From Gemmatimonadaceae bacterium (GTDB lineage Bacteria > Gemmatimonadota > Gemmatimonadetes > Gemmatimonadales > Gemmatimonadaceae), in contig JAIBBJ010000024.1 of NCBI GenBank assembly GCA_019694735.1, forward strand, positions 24,636-88,635: DNA of 64,000 bases. Reading direction: 5' to 3'. The position numbers and the translations under genes are program-made. Positions 15,944 through 23,425 of this stretch are shown here, piece by piece. How positions within the stretch are numbered: position 1 is the first letter of the stretch; each line of letters opens with the position of its first letter. Below the pieces are notes generated by a model. It was not told the origin of the DNA. It ran no database searches and saw nothing but the letters and a program-made list of their open reading frames with translations.

Positions 15944-17137
15944 TTGCCGACCGACTGGACCGTCGTCGCCGCCGGCATCGCCTGGCCGCTCACCCTCGTG
16001 CTCGCGTGGGCCCTCGGCGAGGTCGCGCGGCGCTGGCTCCGCATCCCGCGGATCAGCACGTACGCGATCACGGGGTTCGTGCTCTCCCTTCCGGGCGTGG
16101 GGCTGCTGCGCGGCGCGCCGGACGACCAGGTGCTGCTGCTCGCGCACGTCGCGCTGGGGCTCGTGCTCTTCGAGGCGGGCTACCGGATCAACCTGCGGTG
16201 GTTCCGGGCGAATCCGTGGATCGCGCTCACGGCGGCCCTGGAGGCCATCCTGACGTTCGCGGCGGTGGAGTGGGTGGCGACCGCTGGTGGCCTCGCGCCC
16301 CTCGAGGCGCGCCTCACCGCGACGCTCGCGATGGCGACGTCGCCGGCCACGATCGTGCGGGTCGTCAACGAGCTGCGGAGCTCGGGGCAGGTGACCGAGC
16401 GGATCCTCCACCTGTCCGCCCTCAACTGCGCGCTCGCCGTGCTCGCGTTCAAGGTGACCGTCGGGCTCGCCCCGGGTGGACCCGACGCGACCGTGATGGA
16501 TGCGACGCGCGACGTCATCTGGGTGCTCCTCGGGTCCATCCTGCTCGGCGTGCTGATGGGCGCGCTGGTGCCGGCGGTGCTCGCCGCGGTGCGCCGCACC
16601 GGACAGGACAGCACGCTGGCCTATGCGCTCGCGGTCATCCTGCTCGTCGCACTCGACCGGGCGCTCGGGCTCTCGCCCGTGGTCGCGACGCTGGCGCTCG
16701 GCGTCGTCTCCCGGAACCGGCGGGTGTTCCTGTCGCCGTCCGAACGCGGTTTCGGTGCGCTGGGCGCGATGCTCGCGGTGCTGCTCTTCGTGTTCATCGC
16801 GGTCGTCGTCGAATGGCACCAGCTGCGGGCGGGCTTCGCGCTCGGCAGCGCGCTCGTCGCCGCCCGCCTGCTCGCCAAGGTCGCCGCGAGCTCCGCCCTG
16901 GCGGTGCTGTCGGGGACCTCATGGCGGAAGGGGGCGCTCACCGGCGTCGCGATGGCACCGATGTCGGCCGTCGTGATCCTCGTGCTCGAGGAGACGCACG
17001 CACGGGGCCTCGCACTCCTCGACACGCTCGCCCCGCTCGCCGCGGCGTCGCTCCTCGTCGAGCTCGCCGGTCCCATCCTCGTCGGCCGCGCGCTGCGCGC
17101 CGCGCACGAGGTGGAGCGCCCGGAGGTGGCGGACTGA
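15944..17137 (+). CDS. Cation:proton antiporter (CPA-type Na+/H+ exchanger domain)
   Basis: 397 residues, almost entirely membrane-embedded with about eleven to twelve helices. Motifs such as LARHVALGLVLFEAGYRINLRW-like sequence (residues about 65-87) and ATLAMATSPATIVRVVNEL resemble the Na_H_Exchanger core, where the ASSD/SP-type motif binds the ion. There is no C-terminal RCK/TrkA nucleotide-binding domain. The start is TTG 15944, supported by GGAGG at 15935-15939 with a 4-base spacing; no ATG or GTG fits. The stop overlaps the ATG of the carboxylate-amine ligase (TGATG), so the two products are made together. Ion specificity is unknown. Confidence 0.8.
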   Translation: MPTDWTVVAAGIAWPLTLVLAWALGEVARRWLRIPRISTYAITGFVLSLPGVGLLRGAPDDQVLLLAHVALGLVLFEAGYRINLRWFRANPWIALTAALEAILTFAAVEWVATAGGLAPLEARLTATLAMATSPATIVRVVNELRSSGQVTERILHLSALNCALAVLAFKVTVGLAPGGPDATVMDATRDVIWVLLGSILLGVLMGALVPAVLAAVRRTGQDSTLAYALAVILLVALDRALGLSPVVATLALGVVSRNRRVFLSPSERGFGALGAMLAVLLFVFIAVVVEWHQLRAGFALGSALVAARLLAKVAASSALAVLSGTSWRKGALTGVAMAPMSAVVILVLEETHARGLALLDTLAPLAAASLLVELAGPILVGRALRAAHEVERPEVAD

Positions 17138-18264
17138 TGCCGCTCGGACCCTTCACCGCCTCCGAGCCGCTCACCATGGGCGTCGAGCTCGAGCTGCAGC
17201 TGGTCTCGCTGAGCGACTTCGACCTCGCGGCCGCGAGCCCGGACCTGCTCGACCTGCTCGCCCGCGCTCCGTTCCCGGGGAGCGTGACCCCGGAGATCAC
17301 CGAGTCGATGCTCGAGATCGCGACCGGCGTGCACCGCGACCATGCGGCGATGCTGGCGCAGCTCACCGCGATCCGCGACACTCTCGTCCGTGCCGGCGAC
17401 CGCCTCAACATCGGCATCGGCGGCGGCGGGACGCACCCATTCCAGCTCTGGGCGGACCGCCGGATCTTCCGCAAGCCGCGCTTCCGCGAGGTCTCCGCGC
17501 TCTACGGGTACCTGAGCAAGCAGTTCACCGTCTTCGGCCAGCACGTGCACATCGGTTGCGCCGACGGGGACGAGGCGCTCTTCCTGCTCCACGCGCTCCA
17601 CCGCTACGTGCCGCACTTCATCGCGCTGTCGGCGTCGTCGCCGTTCGTGCAGGGCCGCGATACCCTCTTCCAGTCGGCCCGGCTCAACAGCATCTCGGCG
17701 TTCCCCCTCTCGGGGCGTGCGCCATTGCTGCTCTCGTGGGAGCGCTTCACCGAGTACTTCGCGCGGATGGAGCGCACGGGGGTCGTGAAGTCCATGAAGG
17801 ACTTCTACTGGGATCTCCGGCCCAAGCCCGAGTACGGCACGATCGAGCTCCGCCTCTGCGACACGCCGCTCACGGTCGAGCGCGCCGCCGCGCTCGCGGG
17901 CTACCTCCAGGCGGTCTGTGCGATGCTCCGCGACCGGCCCGATGCGGTGCCGACGGACGACGACTACCTCGTCTACGGCTACAACCGGTTCCAGGCCTGC
18001 CGGTTCGGCCTCGACGGGACGGTGATCATCGGGCCGGCGGCCGATGCCGTGCCGATCCGGGAGGACGTGCTCACCACGTTGCGACAGGTCGCGCCCTACG
18101 CGGCGGCCCTCGGTGCCGAGGGGGCGATGGACCTCGTGTACCGCATCACACACGAGGGATCGGACGCCACCACGCTGCGCCGTGCGTACGAGGCGCGCGG
18201 AGTGATGGAGGGTGTCGTGGACGGCGCGTTGGCGCGGTTCCGCGCGGGGGAGCCGGTCGCCTGA
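17137..18264 (+). CDS. GCS2-type carboxylate-amine ligase (YbdK family)
   Basis: Predicted ATP-dependent ligase joining an amino acid gamma-carboxylate to an amine, the family of glutamate-cysteine ligase type 2. The 375 residues contain MGVELELQLV near the start (the Glu-x-Glu nucleotide/metal motif), THPFQLW, QFTVFGQHVHIGCADGDEAL, WDLRPKPEYGTIELRLCDTPLT and NRFQACRFG, all typical of the YbdK group. ATG 17137 overlaps the antiporter stop. YbdK proteins have weak gamma-glutamylcysteine synthetase activity and their natural substrates are mostly unknown, so glutathione synthesis should not be assumed; no glutathione synthetase is nearby. Confidence 0.88.
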   Translation: MPLGPFTASEPLTMGVELELQLVSLSDFDLAAASPDLLDLLARAPFPGSVTPEITESMLEIATGVHRDHAAMLAQLTAIRDTLVRAGDRLNIGIGGGGTHPFQLWADRRIFRKPRFREVSALYGYLSKQFTVFGQHVHIGCADGDEALFLLHALHRYVPHFIALSASSPFVQGRDTLFQSARLNSISAFPLSGRAPLLLSWERFTEYFARMERTGVVKSMKDFYWDLRPKPEYGTIELRLCDTPLTVERAAALAGYLQAVCAMLRDRPDAVPTDDDYLVYGYNRFQACRFGLDGTVIIGPAADAVPIREDVLTTLRQVAPYAAALGAEGAMDLVYRITHEGSDATTLRRAYEARGVMEGVVDGALARFRAGEPVA

Positions 18265-18295
18265 CCGCCGCGGGGCCGGTGCCGGGCGGCGGTCA
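18262..18295. terminator. Bidirectional terminator between convergent genes
   Basis: A perfect 10-bp stem, TGACCGCCGC (18262-18271) with GCGGCGGTCA (18286-18295), starts inside the ligase stop codon and ends 5 bases before the AAA+ stop on the other strand. The G-rich 14-base loop and position suit both directions. No T tract. Confidence 0.55.
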
Positions 18296-18299
18296 AGCC

Positions 18300-19763
18300 T
18301 CACTCGTCGAAGTCGACCCCGTCCTGCGGGCGGCCCTGCTTCCGGCGCGCCGAGCGCCCGTACTGTCCGCCCTCCGAGCGCGAGAGCTTCCGGCGGGCGA
18401 CGAGCGCCTCGAGCACCAGTTCGCAGCCGACCACGGCATCGTGGTCATCGCCGGCGCCGAGTCCGCTCGCGATGACGATCTCGATGAGGCCCGGCACGGT
18501 CGCGAAGCCCGTCCGCGCGACGGCCGCGCTCGCGTCGTCGCTCACCTGCAGCATCTGGCCGCGGTCGAACCACATCACGATGCCGTCGAGGTCGAGGGTG
18601 TCGCCGCGCTCGGCGAGCGTCGCGTCGGCGGCGCGCCGGATGAGCTCGCGCGCGATCGCCGCACCGCCGACGAGCTCGCCCTCGTATTCGAGCTCGATCT
18701 TGCCGGTGATCGCCGGGAGCGCGGCGTAGATGTCGGCGAGCCGCGGCACGATCGCCGGCTCGCCCAGCCGCACGGCGCGCCGCTCGGCGTTCGAGACGAC
18801 GTTCTCCAGCAGCGTGATCGAGAGCCGCTGCGAGACGCCCGAGCGCTGGTCGATCCGCTTGTCGCCGCGCGCCTCGAACGCCACGCGCTCGGCCACTTCG
18901 GCCACCAGCGCCGGGAGCCGGAGCGGCAGCCCGCCGCGCGCGGTCCAGGCCTCCTGCGCGGTGATCGTCATCGCCAATCCCACCGAGCTCGGATAGTGCG
19001 TGATGATCTCCGAGCCGATGCGGTCCTTGAGCGGCGTGATGATCTTCCCGCGCGCCGTGTAGTCCTCGGGATTGGCCGTGAACGCGAGCACGACGTCGAG
19101 CGGCAGCCGGACCGGATAGCCCTTGATCTGCACGTCGCCCTCCTGCATCACGTTGAAGAGGCCCACCTGCACCTTCCCGGCGAGGTCGGGGAGCTCGTTC
19201 AGCGCGAAGAGGCCGCGGTTGGCGCGCGGCAGCATGCCGTAGTGGATCGAGAGCTCGTCGGAGAGCAGGTGCCCGCCGCGCGCCGCCTTGATCGGGTCGA
19301 GGTCGCCGATGAGGTCGGCCACGGTGACGTCGGGCGTCGCGAGCTTCTCGACGTACCGCTGGTCGGGGGCGAGCCACGCGATCGGCGTGTCGTCGCCGGC
19401 ATGGGCGAGGCGGTCGCGGCCGAACTTCGAGATCGGCCGGAAGGGATCGTCGTTCGTCTCGCTCCCCGCGATCACCGGGATGACCGGGTCGAGCAGCGTC
19501 GTCAGCGCGCGGAGGATGCGGCTCTTCGCCTGCCCGCGGAGCCCGAGCAGGATGAAGTGGTGCCGGGACAGCAGCGCGTTGACGATCTGCGGCATCACGG
19601 TGTCCTCGTACCCGAGGACGCCCGCGAAGAGCGGCTTCCCGTCGGCGAGGCGGGCGAGGAGGTTGGCGCGGATCTCGTCGCGGACGGAGCGGCCGCGCAT
19701 CGCGGGCGCCCCGTGCGGGGAGGTCTTGAGCGCGCCGAGCGTGGTGGGGAGGTGCTGGGACAT
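18300..19763 (-). CDS. ChlI-like AAA+ ATPase (MoxR/Mg-chelatase group)
   Basis: 487-residue AAA+ protein. Visible parts are LPTTLGAL at the N-terminus, a P-loop variant GLRGQAKS near 74-81, DLIGDLDPIKAARGG, a Walker B-like GLFALNELPDLAGKV, and ANPEDYTARGKIITPLKDRIGSEI as sensor 1 and arginine-finger region; the C-terminal half is helical. Asn replaces the usual Walker B Asp and Ala the P-loop Gly. As I recall, the NELPDL form is normal in this uncharacterised ChlI-like family. These ATPases pair with VWA proteins, and one is encoded at 11691-12971. The ATG overlaps the stop of the molybdopterin oxidoreductase (TGATG), which suggests a role in cofactor insertion or activation of that enzyme. 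The role is inferred. Confidence 0.8.
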   Translation of the reverse strand: MSQHLPTTLGALKTSPHGAPAMRGRSVRDEIRANLLARLADGKPLFAGVLGYEDTVMPQIVNALLSRHHFILLGLRGQAKSRILRALTTLLDPVIPVIAGSETNDDPFRPISKFGRDRLAHAGDDTPIAWLAPDQRYVEKLATPDVTVADLIGDLDPIKAARGGHLLSDELSIHYGMLPRANRGLFALNELPDLAGKVQVGLFNVMQEGDVQIKGYPVRLPLDVVLAFTANPEDYTARGKIITPLKDRIGSEIITHYPSSVGLAMTITAQEAWTARGGLPLRLPALVAEVAERVAFEARGDKRIDQRSGVSQRLSITLLENVVSNAERRAVRLGEPAIVPRLADIYAALPAITGKIELEYEGELVGGAAIARELIRRAADATLAERGDTLDLDGIVMWFDRGQMLQVSDDASAAVARTGFATVPGLIEIVIASGLGAGDDHDAVVGCELVLEALVARRKLSRSEGGQYGRSARRKQGRPQDGVDFDE

Positions 19764-21853
19764 CAGCTGGCCAGTCGGATCTCGACGAGGTTGTCGTAGA
19801 AGACGGGGCCGGCCCCCATGTCGGTCAGGAGCTGGCTCGTCGTGGCGTTCACGTTGCGGCCGTCGGGGGAGAGCTTCGCCCACCAGATGCCCGGGGCCCA
19901 CGCGACGCCTTCGCGGATGCCCTCCCGAACGCGGGCGGTCGCGCGGAAGTGCCCGCGGTCGTTCTCCACCACCACCGCCTGGCCCTCGGCGATGCCGCGC
20001 CGCTCCGCATCGCGCGGGTGCAGCGCGACCTCGGGCTCACGCGCGGCCCGCAGGAGCGGTCCGACGTTCGCGAAGCTCGAGTTGAGGAACTGGTGCGCCG
20101 GCGAGGAGATGAGGGTGATCGGGTAGCGGGCCGCGAGCGCCGGCACCCGCTCCGGGAACTCGTGCGGGGGCGTGAAGTCGGGCACCGGGTCGAGCCCCAT
20201 CGCGAGCATCCGCTCCGAGAAGAACTCGCACTTCCCGCTCGGCGTGCGGAAGCCACCCGCCGCGAACGGCGCGTAGGGGCGCGGCACGTCGAGGCGCACC
20301 CAGCCGTCCCGCTGCAGCGTCTCCCAGGTCACGGTGCGCATCTTCGGGTCGGGCGACGCGAGCGCCTGGTGGATCATCGTCTCGTCGTCCTCGCGCAGGC
20401 AGGGATGGTCGAGTCCCATGCGTGCCGCGAGGCGCCGGAAGATCTCGGTGTTCGGCAGCGCCTGGCCGAGCGGCGCGATCGCGGGGCGGTTCAGCGACGC
20501 GTAGAGGTGGCCGTAGCTCCAGTGCAGGTCGAGATGCTCGAGCTGGGTGGTCGCCGGCAGCACCCAGTCCGCGTAGTCGCACGTGTCGGTGCGGAAGTGC
20601 TCCAGCACCACCGTGAAGAGGTCCGCGCGCCCGAGGCCCTCGATCACCGCGAGATAGTCGGGTGCGACCGCTGCCGGGTTCGAGTTGTAGACCACGAGCG
20701 CGCGCACCGGTGGCCCGCCGACCCCGGCGTCCGGCGCCCGCAGCGCCTGGCCGAGCAGCGACATGTTGATCGTGCGCGTGCCCGGCGGGATGAGGTCGGG
20801 GCGCTGCACGGCCGCCTTGTCGAGCGCGAAGTTGCCGCTCGCCGAGAGCATCACGCCGCCGCCCGGATGCCGCCAATGGCCGACCACCGCCGGAAGGCAC
20901 GCGATCGCGCGCACGGCCATCGCACCGCCACCGTGCCGCTGGAGTCCGTAGTTGAGCCGCACGAATGCCGCCTTCGAGCGCCCGTACTCGCGCGCCAGGC
21001 GCACGATCGCGTCGGCGTCGATCCCGGTGATCGCGCTCACCCGCGCTGGCGGGAACTCCGCGACCCGGGCCTTGAGCTGCTCGACGCCCAGCGTGTGGCG
21101 CGCGAGGTAGTCGTCGTCCTGCATCCCTTCGCCGAAGAGCACATGCATCATCCCGAGTGCGAGGGCCGCGTCGGTGCCGGGCCGGATGCCGATCCACTCG
21201 TCGCACTGCTCCGCCGTGCGCGTGCGGATCGGGTCGATGCAGATCACGCGCGCGCCGTTCGCGCGCGCCGCCGTCACCTTCGGCCAGAGGTGCGGGTTCG
21301 ACGTGAGCGTGTTCGTGCCCCAGAGGATCACGAGGTCCGCGAGCGGCAGCGCCTCGGCGTCCGCGCCGATGCTGGCGCCGACGGTCATCCGCATCCCCAT
21401 CATGCCTGCGGTCGCGCAGATCGTCCGGTCGAGCTGCGAGGCGCCGAGCACATGGAAGAACCGGCGGTCCATCGACTCGCCCTGCAGCAGCCCCATCGTG
21501 CCCGCGTACGAGTAGGGCAGGATCGCCTGCGGGCCGTCGGCGGAGTGCCGGATCGCATTCAGCCGGGCCGCGATCGCGTCGAGCGCCTCGTCCCACGTCG
21601 CCTCGACGAACTCGCCGCGTCCCTTCGGGCCCACGCGCCGCAGCGGCGTGAGCACGCGCTCGGCGTGGTAGGTCCGCTCGAGGTAGCGGTTCACCTTCGT
21701 GCAGAGGAACCCCTGCGTGAAGGGATGGTCGGGGTCGCCCTGGATGCGGACCGCGCGCCCCTGCTCGACCGTGACGAGCGTGGCGCAGGTGTCGGGACAA
21801 TCGTGCGGGCACGCGCCACGAACGATGGTGGCGGCGGTCGGATCGTGCGTCAC
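19763..21853 (-). CDS. Molybdopterin-dependent oxidoreductase, cytoplasmic, BisC-like
   Basis: 696-residue member of the DMSO-reductase superfamily using a bis-molybdopterin guanine dinucleotide cofactor. The N-terminal [4Fe-4S] site is Cys15, Cys19, Cys23 and Cys51 (CPHDCPDTC and GFLCTKV). Cofactor-binding stretches include VILWGTNTLTSNPHLWP, GIRPGTDAALALGMMHVL, SNPAAVAPD and the C-terminal GIAEGQAVVVENDRGHF dinucleotide-binding domain. There is no Tat signal and no electron-transfer or membrane subunit beside it, so it is probably cytoplasmic. GTG 21853 was chosen because it sits about 8 bases after CGGAG and directly before the iron-sulfur motif. Substrate unknown; formate dehydrogenase-, acetylene hydratase- or thiosulfate reductase-like reactions are all possible. 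Confidence 0.87.
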   Translation of the reverse strand: MTHDPTAATIVRGACPHDCPDTCATLVTVEQGRAVRIQGDPDHPFTQGFLCTKVNRYLERTYHAERVLTPLRRVGPKGRGEFVEATWDEALDAIAARLNAIRHSADGPQAILPYSYAGTMGLLQGESMDRRFFHVLGASQLDRTICATAGMMGMRMTVGASIGADAEALPLADLVILWGTNTLTSNPHLWPKVTAARANGARVICIDPIRTRTAEQCDEWIGIRPGTDAALALGMMHVLFGEGMQDDDYLARHTLGVEQLKARVAEFPPARVSAITGIDADAIVRLAREYGRSKAAFVRLNYGLQRHGGGAMAVRAIACLPAVVGHWRHPGGGVMLSASGNFALDKAAVQRPDLIPPGTRTINMSLLGQALRAPDAGVGGPPVRALVVYNSNPAAVAPDYLAVIEGLGRADLFTVVLEHFRTDTCDYADWVLPATTQLEHLDLHWSYGHLYASLNRPAIAPLGQALPNTEIFRRLAARMGLDHPCLREDDETMIHQALASPDPKMRTVTWETLQRDGWVRLDVPRPYAPFAAGGFRTPSGKCEFFSERMLAMGLDPVPDFTPPHEFPERVPALAARYPITLISSPAHQFLNSSFANVGPLLRAAREPEVALHPRDAERRGIAEGQAVVVENDRGHFRATARVREGIREGVAWAPGIWWAKLSPDGRNVNATTSQLLTDMGAGPVFYDNLVEIRLAS

Positions 21854-21968
21854 CGTGATGAACTCCGGCTCGACGAGGATTCGTCCAACCTAATGTCCTC
21901 ACGCCACTTGCGGTGGGAGAGCTCCTAAATGCTTTGATTCCAATAGTTTACCTTGACAGTAGCTGGAC

Positions 21969-21991
21969 GACTCCGGCACGTGTCCGGAGTC
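21969..21991. promoter_or_regulatory. Inverted repeat, possible operator
   Basis: GACTCCGG (21969-21976) and CCGGAGTC (21984-21991) flank CACGTGT. The element lies 116 bases upstream of the molybdoenzyme start and 94 bases upstream of the lipoprotein promoter. It could be an operator or simply a hairpin; the surrounding sequence has several more TCCGG/CCGGA copies. Confidence 0.4.
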
Positions 21992-22084
21992 GGACTGCCC
22001 GTCCGGCGGTCCGGCCCTCCTGTCCAGCATCCGGACAAGTGTGCCAAGCGGTTGTGGGAGAACGACTTAGTCGAGACTGCCGGA

Positions 22085-22113
22085 TTGACCGAAACGCTGT
22101 ACTCACTTATAGT
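22085..22113 (+). promoter_or_regulatory. Sigma-70-like promoter of the small lipoprotein gene
   Basis: TTGACC (22085-22090), a 17-base spacer, then TATAGT (22108-22113), nearly consensus in both boxes. Predicted start about 22120, giving a leader of roughly 70 bases before ATG 22189. It is the best promoter match I found in the window. Confidence 0.75.
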
Positions 22114-22188
22114 TCGTGCGCCGTGCGCTGTCTGCGAACGTTTCGCGAGCGCTCGCACTCACCCCACTGCATCTCTGGAGATTTTCCG

Positions 22189-22377
22189 ATGAAGAAGCTC
22201 GCGATCGTTGCCACGCTCGTGCTGTTCGCCGCCTGCGCCAAGAAGGAGGAGGCTGCGCCGGCCGCTGAGGCCACCGCCGCCACGCCGGCCGCCGCGACGA
22301 CCACGGACACGGGCGCGATGATGGACACGACGAAGCACGACTCGACGGCCATGAAGGCCGACACGACCAAGCACTAA
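22189..22377 (+). CDS. Small lipoprotein, 62 residues, hypothetical
   Basis: Begins MKKLAIVATLVLFAAC: a short basic start, a hydrophobic core and a lipobox LFAAC with Cys at residue 16. The mature 47 residues are low complexity: charged KKEE, an Ala/Pro/Thr stretch, then an imperfect repeat built on DTTKH and DSTAMKADTTKH. There is no catalytic residue pattern. ATG 22189 has TGGAG about 8 bases upstream and lies behind a near-consensus promoter, with a hairpin terminator downstream, so it is a free-standing and probably well-expressed gene. Role unknown; an abundant structural lipoprotein or a metal-binding peptide are possibilities only. Confidence 0.8.
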   Translation: MKKLAIVATLVLFAACAKKEEAAPAAEATAATPAAATTTDTGAMMDTTKHDSTAMKADTTKH

Positions 22378-22399
22378 GCTTCGGTCCTGCAGGAACACA

Positions 22400-22429
22400 G
22401 AACGCGCGGCCCGATCGGGTCGCGCGTTC
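22400..22429 (+). terminator. Hairpin terminator of the small lipoprotein gene
   Basis: GAACGCGCG (22400-22408) pairs with CGCGCGTTC (22421-22429). The inside folds further as CCC-GATC-GGG. It lies 22 bases after the stop and is followed by a short T-containing stretch. Confidence 0.65.
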
Positions 22430-22471
22430 GTCGTTCCGGGAACATCGGCGCCGCCGTCGCGCGCCGCGCGG

Positions 22472-23425
22472 TCAGTAGGTGATCGGCTCCACGGTCGCCG
22501 CCACCGCCCCGCGATCATCGCGCGCCGTCACGACGGAGCCGGGCGACAGCTCACGCCGCACCATCGCGATCGCAAGCGGCCCGCGCCCGGCGGCGTCCGT
22601 CACGCTGCGGACGTCCCCCACCTCGCCGCCTGCGGCGTCGAGCACCCGCATCCCGGGGCGCAGCGGCTGTGTGCTGGCGAGCCATCGCAGCTGACGGTTC
22701 ACGTGGCCACGGAAGTGGATCCGCGCGACGACCTCCTGGCCCGTGTAGCACCCCTTGTTGAACGAGATCGCGCCGAGCGCGTCGAGCAGCGCCTCCTGCG
22801 GCAGCGTCTCCGCATCCATGTCCACGCCCCAGCGCGGCATGCCGCGTGCGATCCGGTCCGCCTCGACTGCGGTCGCCGGGGCCTCGGCGATGCCGGCGGC
22901 CCGGAGCGCCTCGCGCAGCACCGCGATCCGGCCCGCCGACGCGAAGAGGTCGAATCCCGGCGAGCGGTGGTCGGTCGCGCGCACGACGTGGACCGCATCC
23001 TCCGGCGCGCCGAGCGTCAGGCCCCCCAGCGGCACGAGCCCCTCGAGCGCCGGGGCGGCGTCCAGGGACCCGAGGGCCGCGGCCGTGGCGCGGGCCGCGC
23101 CGTCGCCGCGCACGGCGAGGCAGCCCGACTCGGCCGTCACCACGGCGTACCGCGCGAGCCGCGGGTTCACGAACTTGCGGATCATCGTCGTGAATCCCTC
23201 CGCCGCCGCCGCATCCGCATCGACGAGCAGGTCCGTCCCGCGGTCGAACACGCGGCAGAGCGCGAGCACCTTGCCCTTCGGCGTGAGCGCCGCGGCGTAC
23301 TGCCCTGCGAACGGGCCGAGCGCGGCGATGTCGTTCGTGAGCAGTCCACCGAGCGCGGCCTTCGCGCCCGTCCCCGCGAAGGTCATCCGCATCCGGTCGC
23401 TGCGGTCATGCCACGCCAGCGTCAT
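22472..23425 (-). CDS. ygfZ: YgfZ/GcvT-like folate-binding protein
   Basis: Tetrahydrofolate-binding protein of the GcvT fold that supports iron-sulfur cluster assembly or repair, in the cytoplasm. The hallmark KGCYTGQEVVAR is present around residues 218-229, with LTNDIAALGPF near the N-terminus and a C-terminal beta-barrel. The protein has 317 residues, normal for the family. Its ATG overlaps the stop of the HAD gene (ATGA), placing it last in the glcDEF-HAD-ygfZ operon. The iron-sulfur-rich GlcF in the same transcript fits a cluster-maintenance role. Confidence 0.9.
   Translation of the reverse strand: MTLAWHDRSDRMRMTFAGTGAKAALGGLLTNDIAALGPFAGQYAAALTPKGKVLALCRVFDRGTDLLVDADAAAAEGFTTMIRKFVNPRLARYAVVTAESGCLAVRGDGAARATAAALGSLDAAPALEGLVPLGGLTLGAPEDAVHVVRATDHRSPGFDLFASAGRIAVLREALRAAGIAEAPATAVEADRIARGMPRWGVDMDAETLPQEALLDALGAISFNKGCYTGQEVVARIHFRGHVNRQLRWLASTQPLRPGMRVLDAAGGEVGDVRSVTDAAGRGPLAIAMVRRELSPGSVVTARDDRGAVAATVEPITY

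Larger units (their letters stand above)
21854..22188. other. Gene-free divergent regulatory interval
   Basis: The longest interval without a gene. It separates the minus-strand molybdoenzyme from the plus-strand lipoprotein. It holds AT-richer patches (around 21925-21958 and 22085-22115), an 8-bp inverted repeat at 21969-21991 with further TCCGG copies to about 22040, and a strong plus-strand promoter at 22085-22113. No RNA gene or credible small ORF was recognised. Confidence 0.6.

Noticed and set aside
19180..19240. Walker B Asp-to-Asn change (NELPDL) in the ChlI-like AAA+ protein as a loss of function
   Set aside because: As I recall, Asn-Glu at this position is typical of the Rv0958-like family, so it is not a defect of this copy.
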